From NCBI GenBank assembly GCA_029254375.1, contig JAQWXR010000050.1:30047-94046 (forward strand): a DNA stretch of 64,000 nt, read 5' to 3'. A model generated the notes under the pieces. That model was not told the origin of the DNA, ran no database searches, and was given only the letters and a program-made list of their open reading frames with translations. Made by a program: the position numbers and the translations under genes. This DNA comes from Schleiferiaceae bacterium (lineage in GTDB: Bacteria; Bacteroidota; Bacteroidia; Flavobacteriales; Schleiferiaceae). Positions 36,603-46,281 of the stretch are shown in pieces. Numbering within the stretch: the first letter of the stretch is position 1; each line of letters opens with the position of its first letter.

Positions 36603-38648
36603 ATGTTGACCTACCTTTGGGACATGACCCTCCCCCAATTCATCATCATCTCCTTGATTTTGAGGCCAGTCACCCTTTGGGCTTCCCCATCCGACTGGCA
36701 AGCATTGGACTCTATTCCTGAATCGCATCTTGAGCTCGAAGTCGCAATGATCGAAGAAGTCATGGTCGAGGCCACCCGCACCAACCGAAGTATCGCCAAT
36801 GTGCCAACACGTACTGAAGTTCTTACGGAAGAAATCGATGAGGCGGCCTCCATGGAGCCGAGCCGAATTGCACACTTAATTACCCATAGCACGGGCATCC
36901 AGGTTCAGACCACGTCAGCGACATCCAATGGGGCGGTGGTGCGGATTCAAGGTCTCAATGGTCGATACACCCAAATGCTGAAAGACGGCTTCCCGATGTA
37001 TGGGGGCTTTTCAGGCAGCTTGGACGTCATGCAAATCCCACCGCTGGACCTCAGACAGGTAGAATACATCAAGGGATCGGCCTCTACGCTCTATGGTGGC
37101 GGGGCCATTGGAGGACTCATCAACCTTTTGACCAAGAAACCCACGAACGAGCAATTGCTTCACCTTAACCGATCCAATATCGGAGCGCAAGACGTAAACC
37201 TATTCTTGTCTCGTCGCCAGGGAAAAGTAGGGTATACGGCGCTCATCTCACGCCATATCCACAGCCCCTATGATGCCGATGGGGATTCGTTCACGGATGT
37301 TCCCTCCATTCGTAAATGGGCCGTTAATCCAAAAATTTTCTTCTATCCAAACGCGCAAACGGAAATGTGGCTAGGCGTACAATTTCAGGTCGAAGACCGT
37401 GTTGGCGGGGATCTCACCCTCCTACAAGGTGAAACCCCTTCCTTCGAACACTTTTATCTGGACGATCAGAATAGCCAACGCGTCAGTACCCAGGCACTTT
37501 GGCGAAGAACCCTGGCCTCAGGTGCGATCATCACCGCTAAAAACGCTTTGAATCAATTTAACCGGGAGCTGCGCATTCGTCCCTCTTTTGAACGTCCGAA
37601 CCTTTATTTCGCTGGGCGTCAGCGCAACAGTTACACGGAAGTGAATTATGCCCAATCCACGGACGAGGCAAGCTTAAATCTGGGGCTCAACATCGTGACC
37701 GATCAATTTGAGGAATCACTCATGGTCGCCAACCCATTTTTACGCAACCAACAGTGTCAAACCTTGGGCTCCTATGTCAATCACTTGGTGGATTTAGGCA
37801 GTGCATGGAGTCTTGAAAGTGGACTCCGCCTTGATTATGCCCATGCGGCGTCTAAGCTCTCTGCAAGCAATGGTGAGTGGTTTGTCCTTCCCCGCTTTAA
37901 CGCGCTCTACCGCGCTTCTCGCCACGTTACTTACCGCCTTGGCGGCGGATTTGGCTACCGCATGCCGACGCTCTTCAATGAGGAAGCCGAACCACTGGGC
38001 TATGCAGGTATTCAAGCGATCGATTTTGCAAACTTGCGTGCCGAACGCAGCTACGGGGGAAATTTTGACGTTAAATACACAGCTCCTTTGCCCGCTGTTT
38101 CCGGTCTATTGACCCTCAATCAGATGTTTTTTTACAATTTGATTGATCATGCCATTCAACTCGCGACGAGCAGTGACAGTACCTGGATATATCGCCAAAA
38201 TGGAATGCGCATCCTCAGTCGAGGGTTTGAAACGCAACTCAAATTGACCGCCTACCGTTTTACCTGCTTCATCGGCTACACCTATACAGACGCATTCACG
38301 CTGGGCTCAGAGAAACAGGCGGCCACCTTGACACCCAAGCACAGTATTAAAGGCGATCTTCTGTATGTAGTTGATGGAAAATGGCGCATCGGCTGGGACT
38401 ATGAATACAAATCTGCCCAATTACTCAGCACCAATTGGATTACCCCCGAGCTCTTCTCCACCGGCATCGTCGTGGAGCGCAGCTTTGGTCCCCTCGTCAT
38501 TTTCTTGAATGCTGAGAATTTTACGGACGTGCGCCAAACGCGCTTTGGGTCGCTGGTCTCAGCCCCCTACCAAACGCCTCAATTCACCGAAATTTGGGCT
38601 CCTCTTGATGGATACTTCTTTAATGCCGGAATCAAGTACCGGTTTTAA
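36603..38648 (+). CDS. TonB-dependent outer-membrane receptor
   Basis: A 681-residue protein with a hydrophobic export signal (PQFIIISLILRPVTLWA). The plug domain lies at about 55-165: VEATRTNRSIANVPTRTEVL, GIQVQTTSATSNGAVVRIQGLNGRYTQMLKDGFPMYGG and VEYIKGSASTLYGGGAIGGLINLLTKK. A 22-strand barrel ends with an aromatic Phe (YRF). Receptors of this size import siderophores, haem, cobalamin or metals using TonB energy. Cobalamin is attractive given the B12-dependent mutase nearby, but no sequence evidence singles it out. AGAAGGA 4 bases before ATG 36603 is one of the few SD-like sites in the window. Confidence 0.9.
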   Translation: MLTYLWDMTLPQFIIISLILRPVTLWASPSDWQALDSIPESHLELEVAMIEEVMVEATRTNRSIANVPTRTEVLTEEIDEAASMEPSRIAHLITHSTGIQVQTTSATSNGAVVRIQGLNGRYTQMLKDGFPMYGGFSGSLDVMQIPPLDLRQVEYIKGSASTLYGGGAIGGLINLLTKKPTNEQLLHLNRSNIGAQDVNLFLSRRQGKVGYTALISRHIHSPYDADGDSFTDVPSIRKWAVNPKIFFYPNAQTEMWLGVQFQVEDRVGGDLTLLQGETPSFEHFYLDDQNSQRVSTQALWRRTLASGAIITAKNALNQFNRELRIRPSFERPNLYFAGRQRNSYTEVNYAQSTDEASLNLGLNIVTDQFEESLMVANPFLRNQQCQTLGSYVNHLVDLGSAWSLESGLRLDYAHAASKLSASNGEWFVLPRFNALYRASRHVTYRLGGGFGYRMPTLFNEEAEPLGYAGIQAIDFANLRAERSYGGNFDVKYTAPLPAVSGLLTLNQMFFYNLIDHAIQLATSSDSTWIYRQNGMRILSRGFETQLKLTAYRFTCFIGYTYTDAFTLGSEKQAATLTPKHSIKGDLLYVVDGKWRIGWDYEYKSAQLLSTNWITPELFSTGIVVERSFGPLVIFLNAENFTDVRQTRFGSLVSAPYQTPQFTEIWAPLDGYFFNAGIKYRF

Positions 38649-38678
38649 ACTTCTCTCAGGCCCACGCGTTTAATGGGT

Positions 38679-38930
38679 ATGATTTCGACATTACCCCCCG
38701 AATCCATCGACCGCATCATCGAAATGGCCTGGGAGGACCGTACCCCTTTTGAGGCGATTGAATTTCAGTTTGGGTTGAAGGAAAATGAAGTCCGCGTCCT
38801 GATGCGTCAAGAAATGAAGCCTAGCTCCTTTCGTATGTGGCGGGAGCGCGTCACCGGTCGAAAAACCAAGCACGCCGCGAAACGCCCCGAGAACATGACG
38901 CGGTTTAAGAGTAAAAATCAGAAAGGCTAG
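38679..38930 (+). CDS. TIGR03643-family small protein
   Basis: An 83-residue protein (85 from ATG 38673). LPPESIDRIIEMAWEDRTPFEAIEFQFGLKENEVRVLMRQEMKPSSFRMWRERVTGRKTKHA matches what I recall of TIGR03643: a DNA-binding-like helical core with a conserved SFRMWRxRV stretch and a basic tail. The function is unknown; the fold suggests nucleic acid binding. It is common in Bacteroidota and cyanobacteria, often beside deoxyribodipyrimidine photolyase-like genes, which are not seen here. It lies 24-30 bases after the receptor gene and converges with the PPIase gene. Confidence 0.75.
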   Translation: MISTLPPESIDRIIEMAWEDRTPFEAIEFQFGLKENEVRVLMRQEMKPSSFRMWRERVTGRKTKHAAKRPENMTRFKSKNQKG

Positions 38931-38981
38931 TTTTCCTTTTTCGCGAACGTCTCTGTGCGGACTTCTTTCATCTGTGCTCGA

Positions 38982-40964
38982 TTAGAGCTTAGACTGAATG
39001 GATTGCCACACTGCTCGGTCCAGATTTAAGGGATAGTTTCCACCTAAGTACTCCAGCCATTGTTCTTCCAGGGCTTTCTGAAGGTCTGTAATCACTTGAC
39101 CGCGGCATTCACTCAAAGCCTTTGGACCGGAAGGGGTGAATTCCTCGATGACCACCACGGCAAAGTTTCCTTCAAAAGACCGTGGGCCGGTAACTTTTTC
39201 ACCGGTTTCACCCGAGCCCACTAGCAAGGATTGTTTGTCATTGAGATTCGTCGCCCCCGCTTCGAGACGGCTATAGTCTTGTGCCGATATGGCGAGTGGA
39301 TCTTTGGAATTCAGCACGCGCATCACCTTTTCTGCAGGCACTCCACGGCGAAGCTGATCGGCGGCTTTCTTGGCCACTTTCTCGTTGCTCGTGGTGAATA
39401 CGGAACCACTGTAGCGATTATTCCACTGATACTGGTTTTGGAAAGCCGCATAGAAATTCGCCAATTGTGCACTGTCTTGAGAGGCGGCATCCCAAACTTT
39501 TTCGCGCGTTAAATCAAAGACCAAGATGCCCTCACGATATTCTTGAGCCAGGAAGCGAAAGTTTGTATTTTCAAGTGGAAGGCGGTATTCCGCTTCATTA
39601 ATCAAAGCCGCATCAATCATAGGTTGAAGCACTGCATAGGATTGGGCTGCTGTCACTTTGGTCACTTTATCGAAGGGCTCATTCATTGAAGTAAGGCGAC
39701 GTGTCTCCGCATCGATGGCGCGCGCAGCAAATTCACTTTGGCCAATCGTTCTGGTCGGATCATAGTCCCCTTGGAGGCTCATGTAGGTTACAACTGGCTT
39801 GCTTAACTTCATGGTATTCTTCCCTTTCTCTAAGGCCTTCATAACCTGATTTAAGGCCTCTTCATCAACACGGACTTCATACTTCACGCGAAGACCATCC
39901 AAGAAGGCTTGACGTGAAGCATTGGAGCGCTCATCGCGGCGAATTTTGCCGGCAAGTTCCCCCTGAATGCGATCGAATTCAGGAATCTCCTCACGGGATA
40001 CTCGTTTGACAATATGCCAGCCCAATTTGGTCTGGAAAGGAGCCGAAAAATCACCATCTGTCGCTAGGCCAAAAGCCGCGTCTTCAAATTCAGGGAGCAT
40101 TTGATTTAAGCCAAATGGAGGTAATTGACCGCCACGTGAAAGTGAATTCTGATCTTGGGAGTGCTTCCGGGCCAAGGCATTGAAATCTTCTCCGCCCTGC
40201 AAGCTCACATAAAGATCTTGTATTTTCTTCGCAGCTTCAGGATTTGGTCGCTCTTCGCTATCCAAAATCAGAATATGCGCAGCCGTCATGCGGTAACGCG
40301 CAGGGCGCTTGTCTAAAACTTTAATGAGGTGATAGCCAAATTGACTCCGAACGGGCCCTACAACTTTTTCGATTTCCGCATTATAGCTCGCATTTTCAAA
40401 CGGATATACCATGCTGAAGACGTTGAAGTAACCCAAGTCCCCCCCGTTTACCGCGCTGTAGCTATCCGAGGATTGCTGACGAGCAATGGTTTCAAAGGAT
40501 TCGCCACGGTTTAGGCGATCGCGAATAGCCATAATTTGCTTGTATACTTTGGCAGTGTCTTCTGGCAAGGCATTCTCAGGCAAGTCCAGCATGATGTGCG
40601 CGGCTCGAACGTCTAAAGCCATGCGTTCGTATGCTTCTTTTACGATCTCATCATCCACCGACTTGTCCGTCAAGTAGGGCTTTAGAAGCTGTCGGTAATA
40701 GGTATTGTATTCCGTCAAGAATCCAGGAATAGTGTCACGACCTAAAAACTCGGCTTCAGCCACTTTGCGCTTGAACGCGATGTATAAGCCTAAGTACTCT
40801 TCGGAGGTCTTGGGATCGATTTGATTTCCGATGTCCTTATTCTTTCCATAGACATATAGGAATTCATCCACGGAAACTGCTTTATCTCCAACGGTGAATA
40901 AGGTCTGCGCGGATAATTTAGCCACCAAGGCCAAGAGGATGAAAGTAAAGAGCGTCTTTTTCAT
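38982..40964 (-). CDS. Parvulin-type peptidyl-prolyl isomerase (SurA/PpiD-like)
   Basis: A 660-residue protein with a signal peptide (MKKTLFTFILLALVAKLSAQ). Two parvulin (rotamase) domains follow: one around 120-215 (VRAAHIMLDLPENA...SFETIARQQSSDSYSAVNGGDLGYFNVFSMVYPFENASY) and one around 228-330 (AAHILILDSEERPNPEAAKKIQ...QDQNSLSRGGQLPPFGLNQMLPEFEDAAFGL). It should fold outer-membrane and secreted proteins in the periplasm. A perfect TACATTTG box lies 45 bases upstream, giving a normal leader. Confidence 0.9.
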   Translation of the reverse strand: MKKTLFTFILLALVAKLSAQTLFTVGDKAVSVDEFLYVYGKNKDIGNQIDPKTSEEYLGLYIAFKRKVAEAEFLGRDTIPGFLTEYNTYYRQLLKPYLTDKSVDDEIVKEAYERMALDVRAAHIMLDLPENALPEDTAKVYKQIMAIRDRLNRGESFETIARQQSSDSYSAVNGGDLGYFNVFSMVYPFENASYNAEIEKVVGPVRSQFGYHLIKVLDKRPARYRMTAAHILILDSEERPNPEAAKKIQDLYVSLQGGEDFNALARKHSQDQNSLSRGGQLPPFGLNQMLPEFEDAAFGLATDGDFSAPFQTKLGWHIVKRVSREEIPEFDRIQGELAGKIRRDERSNASRQAFLDGLRVKYEVRVDEEALNQVMKALEKGKNTMKLSKPVVTYMSLQGDYDPTRTIGQSEFAARAIDAETRRLTSMNEPFDKVTKVTAAQSYAVLQPMIDAALINEAEYRLPLENTNFRFLAQEYREGILVFDLTREKVWDAASQDSAQLANFYAAFQNQYQWNNRYSGSVFTTSNEKVAKKAADQLRRGVPAEKVMRVLNSKDPLAISAQDYSRLEAGATNLNDKQSLLVGSGETGEKVTGPRSFEGNFAVVVIEEFTPSGPKALSECRGQVITDLQKALEEQWLEYLGGNYPLNLDRAVWQSIQSKL

Positions 40965-41009
40965 GGTAAGTTGTAAAACGATTCTATGCGACTAAATTTT
41001 TTGGACTCC

Positions 41010-41017
41010 CAAATGTA
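41010..41017 (-). promoter_or_regulatory. -7 box of the PPIase gene
   Basis: On the minus strand TACATTTG is a perfect TAnnTTTG match, 45 bases before ATG 40964. Unlike several other boxes here it gives a leader of about 40 bases. Confidence 0.55.
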
Positions 41018-41052
41018 CAGTCTCGAGCGGGCTTGACCATGGCTTGAAACGC

Positions 41053-43299
41053 CTAATACAGCCAACGCCCACGGTAGGAATCATAGATGTTTATACCCAT
41101 TTTCCATTCATAGCCGCTATTAATCGCTCGACCCGGCGTGAAAACGCGATATATGCCCCACTTCATCAACTGCTTATTGATTCGGAAAACATGCTCCAGC
41201 CCGATAAATGTCTCAACGTGCTTCAAGTCCAAAGATGGGATAAGGATCGCACTACCGCCCACGGCCGTTTCCAGATTCAAACGGTTCAAGAGCGGAATTC
41301 GTTCGAGCAAAGCTCCTTGAAAATGATGTATCGCATACAGTTCGAGGTAGGCCCGTGCAGTATGATAGGTCGAATCCAGGGCTTGAAAGCTAGCGGTTGG
41401 CGAAGAAAACAATAGCTGGTCCGATCCCCGGAAATATTTGTGTTCAATGAAACGTATGCTATCCAGGTCGGAACCGAAGAAACTGCCCGCCCCAGCAGAC
41501 CATTCACTGTAGCCCAGGCGCGGCCATTGAATGAAGTCGCGGGTTTCAATCCGAAGCTGGTGGTAATTTACGTCGGACCCAAATAGCCCCGGGATACCCC
41601 AACGGTAATCAATTTCGATATCTGGATAATCACTACCCAAGACAAATTTCCGGTTTCGCTTAAAAATATAGCGCTGGAAGGGGCGAATTAAAACCTGTAC
41701 CCCAGCAATTGCAACGGTGTACCTTGGAAAATCCTTGGGCGCATTCAAACTGCCGAAGAGGCCATCCGACCAAGAATCCATGGCTAAATCCGCAATGGAT
41801 GAACGCTCCGAAAAGTCCAAACTTGTCCGTACATAGACCCCGTTGAACCATTCCATTCGTTGCGCCAGAGTGAAATAACGCCGACGCGCATAGTTGCCCC
41901 GCGCAAAAGTGCCCATGATCGACTCATAGGTGTTGACCATCATATAGTCGTCCCCAAAGGCCCATTCCACATCGCCAAATCGGCGTGGATCGTAGCGGTA
42001 ATTCAGGGAGACTTCTCCCTTCAGGTCCCGATTCGCGAAGCCATAGTTCACATAACCGTCTAGGCTTAGCCGCTGGTCGTTGTCAAATATTTTGGTGACA
42101 CTTCCACCTAGATTATGTCGGTATCCCCCTATCCCAAAGGGTCGAAACTGGGCAATGAGGGGGTCGAGATAAAGGCTAATTCCTTTTGTTCGAGAGCGAT
42201 AGCCCATCCCAGAGAGCAGCGGCTTATACCATTTGAGGCTGTTATACTCCCTATCCACACTATCGATGTAGGTATCGCTATCGTAGTAGAGCGCCAAACT
42301 GTCTTGGTAGGCGACGTGAGCGACTTCCTCTGCCGCCAGAACTTGAGGGCGAATCTGTTCCCACTTGCTGTTGCTTTGATCAAAGGCATCCGACGCATAG
42401 CTGCGCACCGCAAGGCCCATTTGGCGTTGGCTTAAATTGGCATTGAGTTTAAAATCGCTATGCTGAACCCATACGGTCCCGGTATCACCGTGATCCTTCC
42501 AGTAGAATTGGCGTTGCGATACAATGTTTGCGAAAGGTGGCGTCCACGTCTCCCATTGCTGGTAGGTCTGTTCAACCCGGAGTTCCTCGAATCGTGTGAG
42601 CGCAGCTCCATCCAAAACCATGACGGACTTTAAAATGTGCCAATCGGATTCTTGGATCCAGAACTGGCCATCCATTAGCTTTCCTGAACGCGATTCAAAG
42701 GATATGACATAGACTTTGTTCCCGACTTGATCCTCGGAAATTATATCTACGAGATCAAAACGATAGTTGATCCCTGCATCCGAGGCTATTGGACTCGGAA
42801 TAGCTTGGGCAAGAACTTTAGGCACATAGATGGTTGGCGCATAAATCTCAAAATCACCATCTTCTAATCCTTCAAAAAAATGCTGTCCCATATCGGGAGG
42901 CCTTTGCACATCCATAAAATCTCTGCGGCCCGAAAAGCTCCCTTCAATCTCCACACTATTTCCAAAATCCCCGGGGCCACGAGTCAAGTGCTGGTCGGCC
43001 GCTACCACGAATTCCCTATACGACCCGGGGCGCACGCGCTGTGAGTAACTCAAAAATTCAAACAATTCACTCCGTCCCCCTTGAACGTAGCTGCTTTTGG
43101 CATAGGTGCTGCACTGAAGCGTCTTGGTTTGCTCCATTTGCAGGTTCCTTTGTGCCATAACCTTTTGCACCACCTGCCAGGCGACATTTTGGGCCTTCCC
43201 AACGACGAGGGCCGTTTCAAGCTCAATGGTCCGTGTATCAGGTTGTGCTAAAAGACCGATCGATAGCGTGGCACACAACGCTAAAAGGGAGAATTTCAT
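41053..43299 (-). CDS. DUF5686-like outer-membrane protein
   Basis: A 748-residue protein from ATG 43299 (MKFSLLALCATLSIGLLAQ signal peptide). An N-terminal part has ARxL-like helix QVVQKVMAQRNLQMEQTKTLQCSTYAKSSYVQG, a middle domain includes YVISFESRSGKLMDGQFWIQESDWHILKSVMV, and the C-terminal half is a large beta-barrel ending MGINIYDSYRGRWLY. This layout matches the Bacteroidota DUF5686 family, outer-membrane barrels of unknown role often without the carboxypeptidase-like domain. It starts 4 bases after purT, in the same operon. Confidence 0.75.
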   Translation of the reverse strand: MKFSLLALCATLSIGLLAQPDTRTIELETALVVGKAQNVAWQVVQKVMAQRNLQMEQTKTLQCSTYAKSSYVQGGRSELFEFLSYSQRVRPGSYREFVVAADQHLTRGPGDFGNSVEIEGSFSGRRDFMDVQRPPDMGQHFFEGLEDGDFEIYAPTIYVPKVLAQAIPSPIASDAGINYRFDLVDIISEDQVGNKVYVISFESRSGKLMDGQFWIQESDWHILKSVMVLDGAALTRFEELRVEQTYQQWETWTPPFANIVSQRQFYWKDHGDTGTVWVQHSDFKLNANLSQRQMGLAVRSYASDAFDQSNSKWEQIRPQVLAAEEVAHVAYQDSLALYYDSDTYIDSVDREYNSLKWYKPLLSGMGYRSRTKGISLYLDPLIAQFRPFGIGGYRHNLGGSVTKIFDNDQRLSLDGYVNYGFANRDLKGEVSLNYRYDPRRFGDVEWAFGDDYMMVNTYESIMGTFARGNYARRRYFTLAQRMEWFNGVYVRTSLDFSERSSIADLAMDSWSDGLFGSLNAPKDFPRYTVAIAGVQVLIRPFQRYIFKRNRKFVLGSDYPDIEIDYRWGIPGLFGSDVNYHQLRIETRDFIQWPRLGYSEWSAGAGSFFGSDLDSIRFIEHKYFRGSDQLLFSSPTASFQALDSTYHTARAYLELYAIHHFQGALLERIPLLNRLNLETAVGGSAILIPSLDLKHVETFIGLEHVFRINKQLMKWGIYRVFTPGRAINSGYEWKMGINIYDSYRGRWLY

Positions 43300-43303
43300 A
43301 CGA

Positions 43304-44482
43304 TTACGAACGCTGCTGGCTACGCACTTCAACACAATCGGCCATGGCCCGAGCGTGCGCCCGGAGCGCATCCATATCCTCATCCACAGGACCGTAGGTC
43401 AAGGCAACTCCCATTCGACGGAACGGGCGCGTGGACGGTTTGCCGAAGATTCGAATATCCGAATTAGTCATCGAGAGAGCCTGTTCTATTCCCTGAAAAA
43501 CGGGGGGAGCGTTGCCGGCATCCTGGGCGAGGATTACTGCCGAAACACCGGCCTGGCGCAAGGGGATGCCCTGGATGGGCAAGCCCAAAAGGGCGCGGGC
43601 ATGCAAGTCGAATTCGTTCAAATCTTGGGTTTGAGCCAAGGTAACCATCCCCGTATCATGAGGGCGTGGAGAAAGTTCGGAGAAGACCACCCCCTCCGAA
43701 GTGATAAAAAATTCAATGCCCCAAATCCCTGCGCCGCCGAGAGCCTCAGTTACCTTGGCGGCCATCTCTTGGGCCTCAGCTAAGTCGCGATCAGATAGTT
43801 TGCAGGGCTGCCAAGATTCTTGATAGTCTCCGCGCTCTTGACGGTGCCCAATGGGCGCACAAAAAAGCGTGGGGCCGGCCTTTTGTGTCACAGTGAGTAG
43901 GGTTATTTCACTTTGAAAATCAATGAATCCTTCGATGATTACTTCCATCAAATCCCCACGACTGCCCGCCAAGGCATATTGCCAAGCTCTGTGAACATCT
44001 TCTGGGCTTTTGAGGACGGATTGACCTTTGCCTGAGGACGACATAAGGGGCTTTACCACACAAGGAAAACCAATTTCAGACACCGCCCATTCAAATTCGC
44101 TGAGCGTCGATGCATAGTGGTACGGTGCAGTTCGCAGGCCTAATTCTTTGGCGGCTAAATCTCGTATGAGCTTTCGATTCATAGTAAAATTAGCCGCCTT
44201 GGCTGAGGGGACCACATGGAAACCCTCCGCTTCGTAATCATAAAAGCGATCGGTCCGAATACTCTCAACTTCAGGAACCAATATGTCGGGGCGGTGCTTG
44301 ACAACGGCAGCATCCAGGGCACGGCCGTCGAGCATATTAAACACTTCATAATCATCGGCCACTTGCATGGCCGGGGCGTTTTCGTAGGCGTCGCACGCAA
44401 TGACATAGGCTCCTAAGCGCTTAAGGGCAATCACGACTTCTTTGCCTAATTCACCAGAACCTAGAAGTAATATTTTTTTCAA
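43304..44482 (-). CDS. purT: Formate-dependent phosphoribosylglycinamide formyltransferase
   Basis: Starting at TTG 44482 gives [20 protein letters not shown] and a 392-residue protein, the length known for E. coli PurT. An in-frame TTG at 44500 would add six residues; no ATG start exists. The ATP-grasp domain has [35 protein letters not shown] and [31 protein letters not shown]. It makes formyl-GAR from GAR, formate and ATP in purine synthesis, the folate-independent route. The start region carries an anti-Shine-Dalgarno look-alike just upstream. Confidence 0.93.
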   Translation of the reverse strand: MKKILLLGSGELGKEVVIALKRLGAYVIACDAYENAPAMQVADDYEVFNMLDGRALDAAVVKHRPDILVPEVESIRTDRFYDYEAEGFHVVPSAKAANFTMNRKLIRDLAAKELGLRTAPYHYASTLSEFEWAVSEIGFPCVVKPLMSSSGKGQSVLKSPEDVHRAWQYALAGSRGDLMEVIIEGFIDFQSEITLLTVTQKAGPTLFCAPIGHRQERGDYQESWQPCKLSDRDLAEAQEMAAKVTEALGGAGIWGIEFFITSEGVVFSELSPRPHDTGMVTLAQTQDLNEFDLHARALLGLPIQGIPLRQAGVSAVILAQDAGNAPPVFQGIEQALSMTNSDIRIFGKPSTRPFRRMGVALTYGPVDEDMDALRAHARAMADCVEVRSQQRS

Positions 44483-44541
44483 TAGAAAGACTTTGTTCAA
44501 AAAGGAGGTTATCCCACGAAGTTACGCCAATCATGCAGGCT

Positions 44542-45522
44542 TCACATTTGGCGAAAAGGATTCCGCAGTGTGTAGGGGTTCAGGCGATGGAAGTACCGCG
44601 CATAGACTTTTAACAGGGTGCGAACGACGAGACCCTTCGCAAAAAAGACAAACTGATTTTCCACGGGCTGAGCGCCCATCGTGCTTTTTATTTCCGTGGC
44701 AGTCCGGCCCATATTCAGTCGAGCTCTTCCCTCCAAAATGGTCAATTCAACCAAGTCCATCATACTCCGCTGGTAAAACTGAGAATGCTGGGCATAACTC
44801 GGCTCGAATCCCATATGCATCGCATGAACCGTCTCAGTATCAACAATAGCCGAAATAAATCCGAGCCATTCGCCCTCCTTGCGGTAGCCATATACTCGAA
44901 AATCCTTCCCCAAACTGCTTTTGAACGACTTGAGCAGCTCTTCAAGGGACACAGGCAAAGTGACCGTTTTATCCTTTAATGTTTGCCGGAGAAGTTTCGC
45001 TGCCCATGGAATCCATTCCTCCGCAGGGACATCACTTAGGTCCACCCGCTCGCAGCCTTCGGCCAGTTTCAAAGCTTTTTTAGCCCGAGTGCGATATTTC
45101 GTCGTCATGGCTCCGAGATAGTCTTCAAACGATTGCCAGGAAGAATCTAGCTCTAACACCATAAATGGCTGCGCGGGGATCGTGATGGCGTCGCGAATGC
45201 TCTCCATACCCAGAACGTTGGCTATCAATAATTTATATCCTTTTGGCCAAATGGGGATTTGACTTAATCCTTTGGCCGGATCCAATTGAGGAAACAAAAG
45301 TCCTGGCATCGCATTGTGCCCCAAGGTTCGAATATGCACCCCGGATAAGAGCGTATTTGTGATACGCAAAACCAATCTGGACACATAGCGCCCGGTAGGC
45401 CGTTGAAGGGCCAAATCCGCGTGGAGATAGGAGCGGTTATTCACCCGAATCCACCCTTTACCGCCCGGCAGGGCAGCTTGGATGGCTTCAAATTTAGACG
45501 GCGTAAGTTCTAGTGTGAGCAT
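44542..45522 (-). CDS. GNAT-fold acyltransferase (FemAB/BioF2-like)
   Basis: A 326-residue protein. MVLELDSSWQSFEDYLGAMTTKYRTRAKKALKLAEG at about 120-155 is the basic helical segment common to FemAB/BioF2-type acyltransferases. The second half has the GNAT core: RVYGYRKEGEWLGFISAIVDTETVHAMHMGFEPSYAQHSQFYQRSMMDLVELTILEGRARLNMGRTATEIKSTMG. The product and donor are unknown; relatives transfer acyl or aminoacyl groups to lipids or peptidoglycan. It sits 6 bases after the HMA-MauE gene. Confidence 0.6.
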   Translation of the reverse strand: MLTLELTPSKFEAIQAALPGGKGWIRVNNRSYLHADLALQRPTGRYVSRLVLRITNTLLSGVHIRTLGHNAMPGLLFPQLDPAKGLSQIPIWPKGYKLLIANVLGMESIRDAITIPAQPFMVLELDSSWQSFEDYLGAMTTKYRTRAKKALKLAEGCERVDLSDVPAEEWIPWAAKLLRQTLKDKTVTLPVSLEELLKSFKSSLGKDFRVYGYRKEGEWLGFISAIVDTETVHAMHMGFEPSYAQHSQFYQRSMMDLVELTILEGRARLNMGRTATEIKSTMGAQPVENQFVFFAKGLVVRTLLKVYARYFHRLNPYTLRNPFRQM

Positions 45523-45528
45523 TGATTC

Positions 45529-46281
45529 TTAAATGGCAAGCATCACCCAGAGCATCCATCCCGCCATAAGGGCCATGAGACTATCCTCTACAACCGTGAC
45601 AAAACTCATCGGCAGATTAAATACATCCCCTAGGCATGCACATTGAATTTTGCGTTTTTGTAGGTTGCTCTGAATTACGGAAGCTGCTCCCAAGACCATT
45701 AGTACGAGCGTGATCGCATTTGTATAGATGGGAAATGCATCCAGTAGGTATGCGAGGCCTAAGGCGAGCTCGACAAAGGGATAGATCCACCCCCAAGCAG
45801 GCCAGGCACCGGCAATCCAGTCATACATCTGAAATGAAGCGGCAAAGCCTTTAACGTTTAAAAGCTTGAAGAAGCTAAATACCAGGAAAAATCCAGCCAT
45901 GAAATGACGCATCCACTCCATCCCATCCCATTGACCCCATTGAATGGCTCCGGTCACCAAAAGGATCATCCCTACAATCAATAGAAGAGGTTTGTAGGTA
46001 CGATAGAACGATTCTTCCGAGGTGGATGGCGCTTCCGCAGCAGGAATTGCTGTCAACGCTTTGGCTGCTGTGACGGGAGTGAGCACGTAGCCTCCAGCCG
46101 AATTCAAGGCCTCTTGCAAAATCTCTATGCTGAGCAAGGAATTCATTTGCAGACTGGCCTGAGGCGACTCAAGTTGCACTTCTGCGGCGACTACTCCCTC
46201 TATGGATTCGAACGCTTTTTTCGCCCGAGCTACACAAGCACCACAGGTCATGCCAGAAATCATAAATTCGCGGTTCTCCAT
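45529..46281 (-). CDS. HMA metal-binding domain fused to MauE/DoxX-like membrane domain
   Basis: A 250-residue protein. Residues 1-68 form a heavy-metal-associated domain with the GMTCGAC motif (Cys 13 and Cys 16), the copper-type CxxC site. After a linker, four hydrophobic helices (about 93-115, 120-140, 150-175, 185-210) precede a MauE/DoxX-like C-terminal segment with KIQCACLGDVFNLPMSFVTVVEDSLM, containing a conserved Cys-x-Cys. Such fusions recur in Bacteroidota and are thought to handle metal or redox at the inner membrane; the precise role is open. ATG 46281 overlaps the divergent NlpC start within CCATGG. Confidence 0.75.
   Translation of the reverse strand: MENREFMISGMTCGACVARAKKAFESIEGVVAAEVQLESPQASLQMNSLLSIEILQEALNSAGGYVLTPVTAAKALTAIPAAEAPSTSEESFYRTYKPLLLIVGMILLVTGAIQWGQWDGMEWMRHFMAGFFLVFSFFKLLNVKGFAASFQMYDWIAGAWPAWGWIYPFVELALGLAYLLDAFPIYTNAITLVLMVLGAASVIQSNLQKRKIQCACLGDVFNLPMSFVTVVEDSLMALMAGWMLWVMLAI

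Noticed and set aside
41044..43783. Plus-strand open frames opposite the DUF5686-like gene and purT
   Set aside because: They are low-complexity shadows of the minus-strand genes; no signature or plausible start context.
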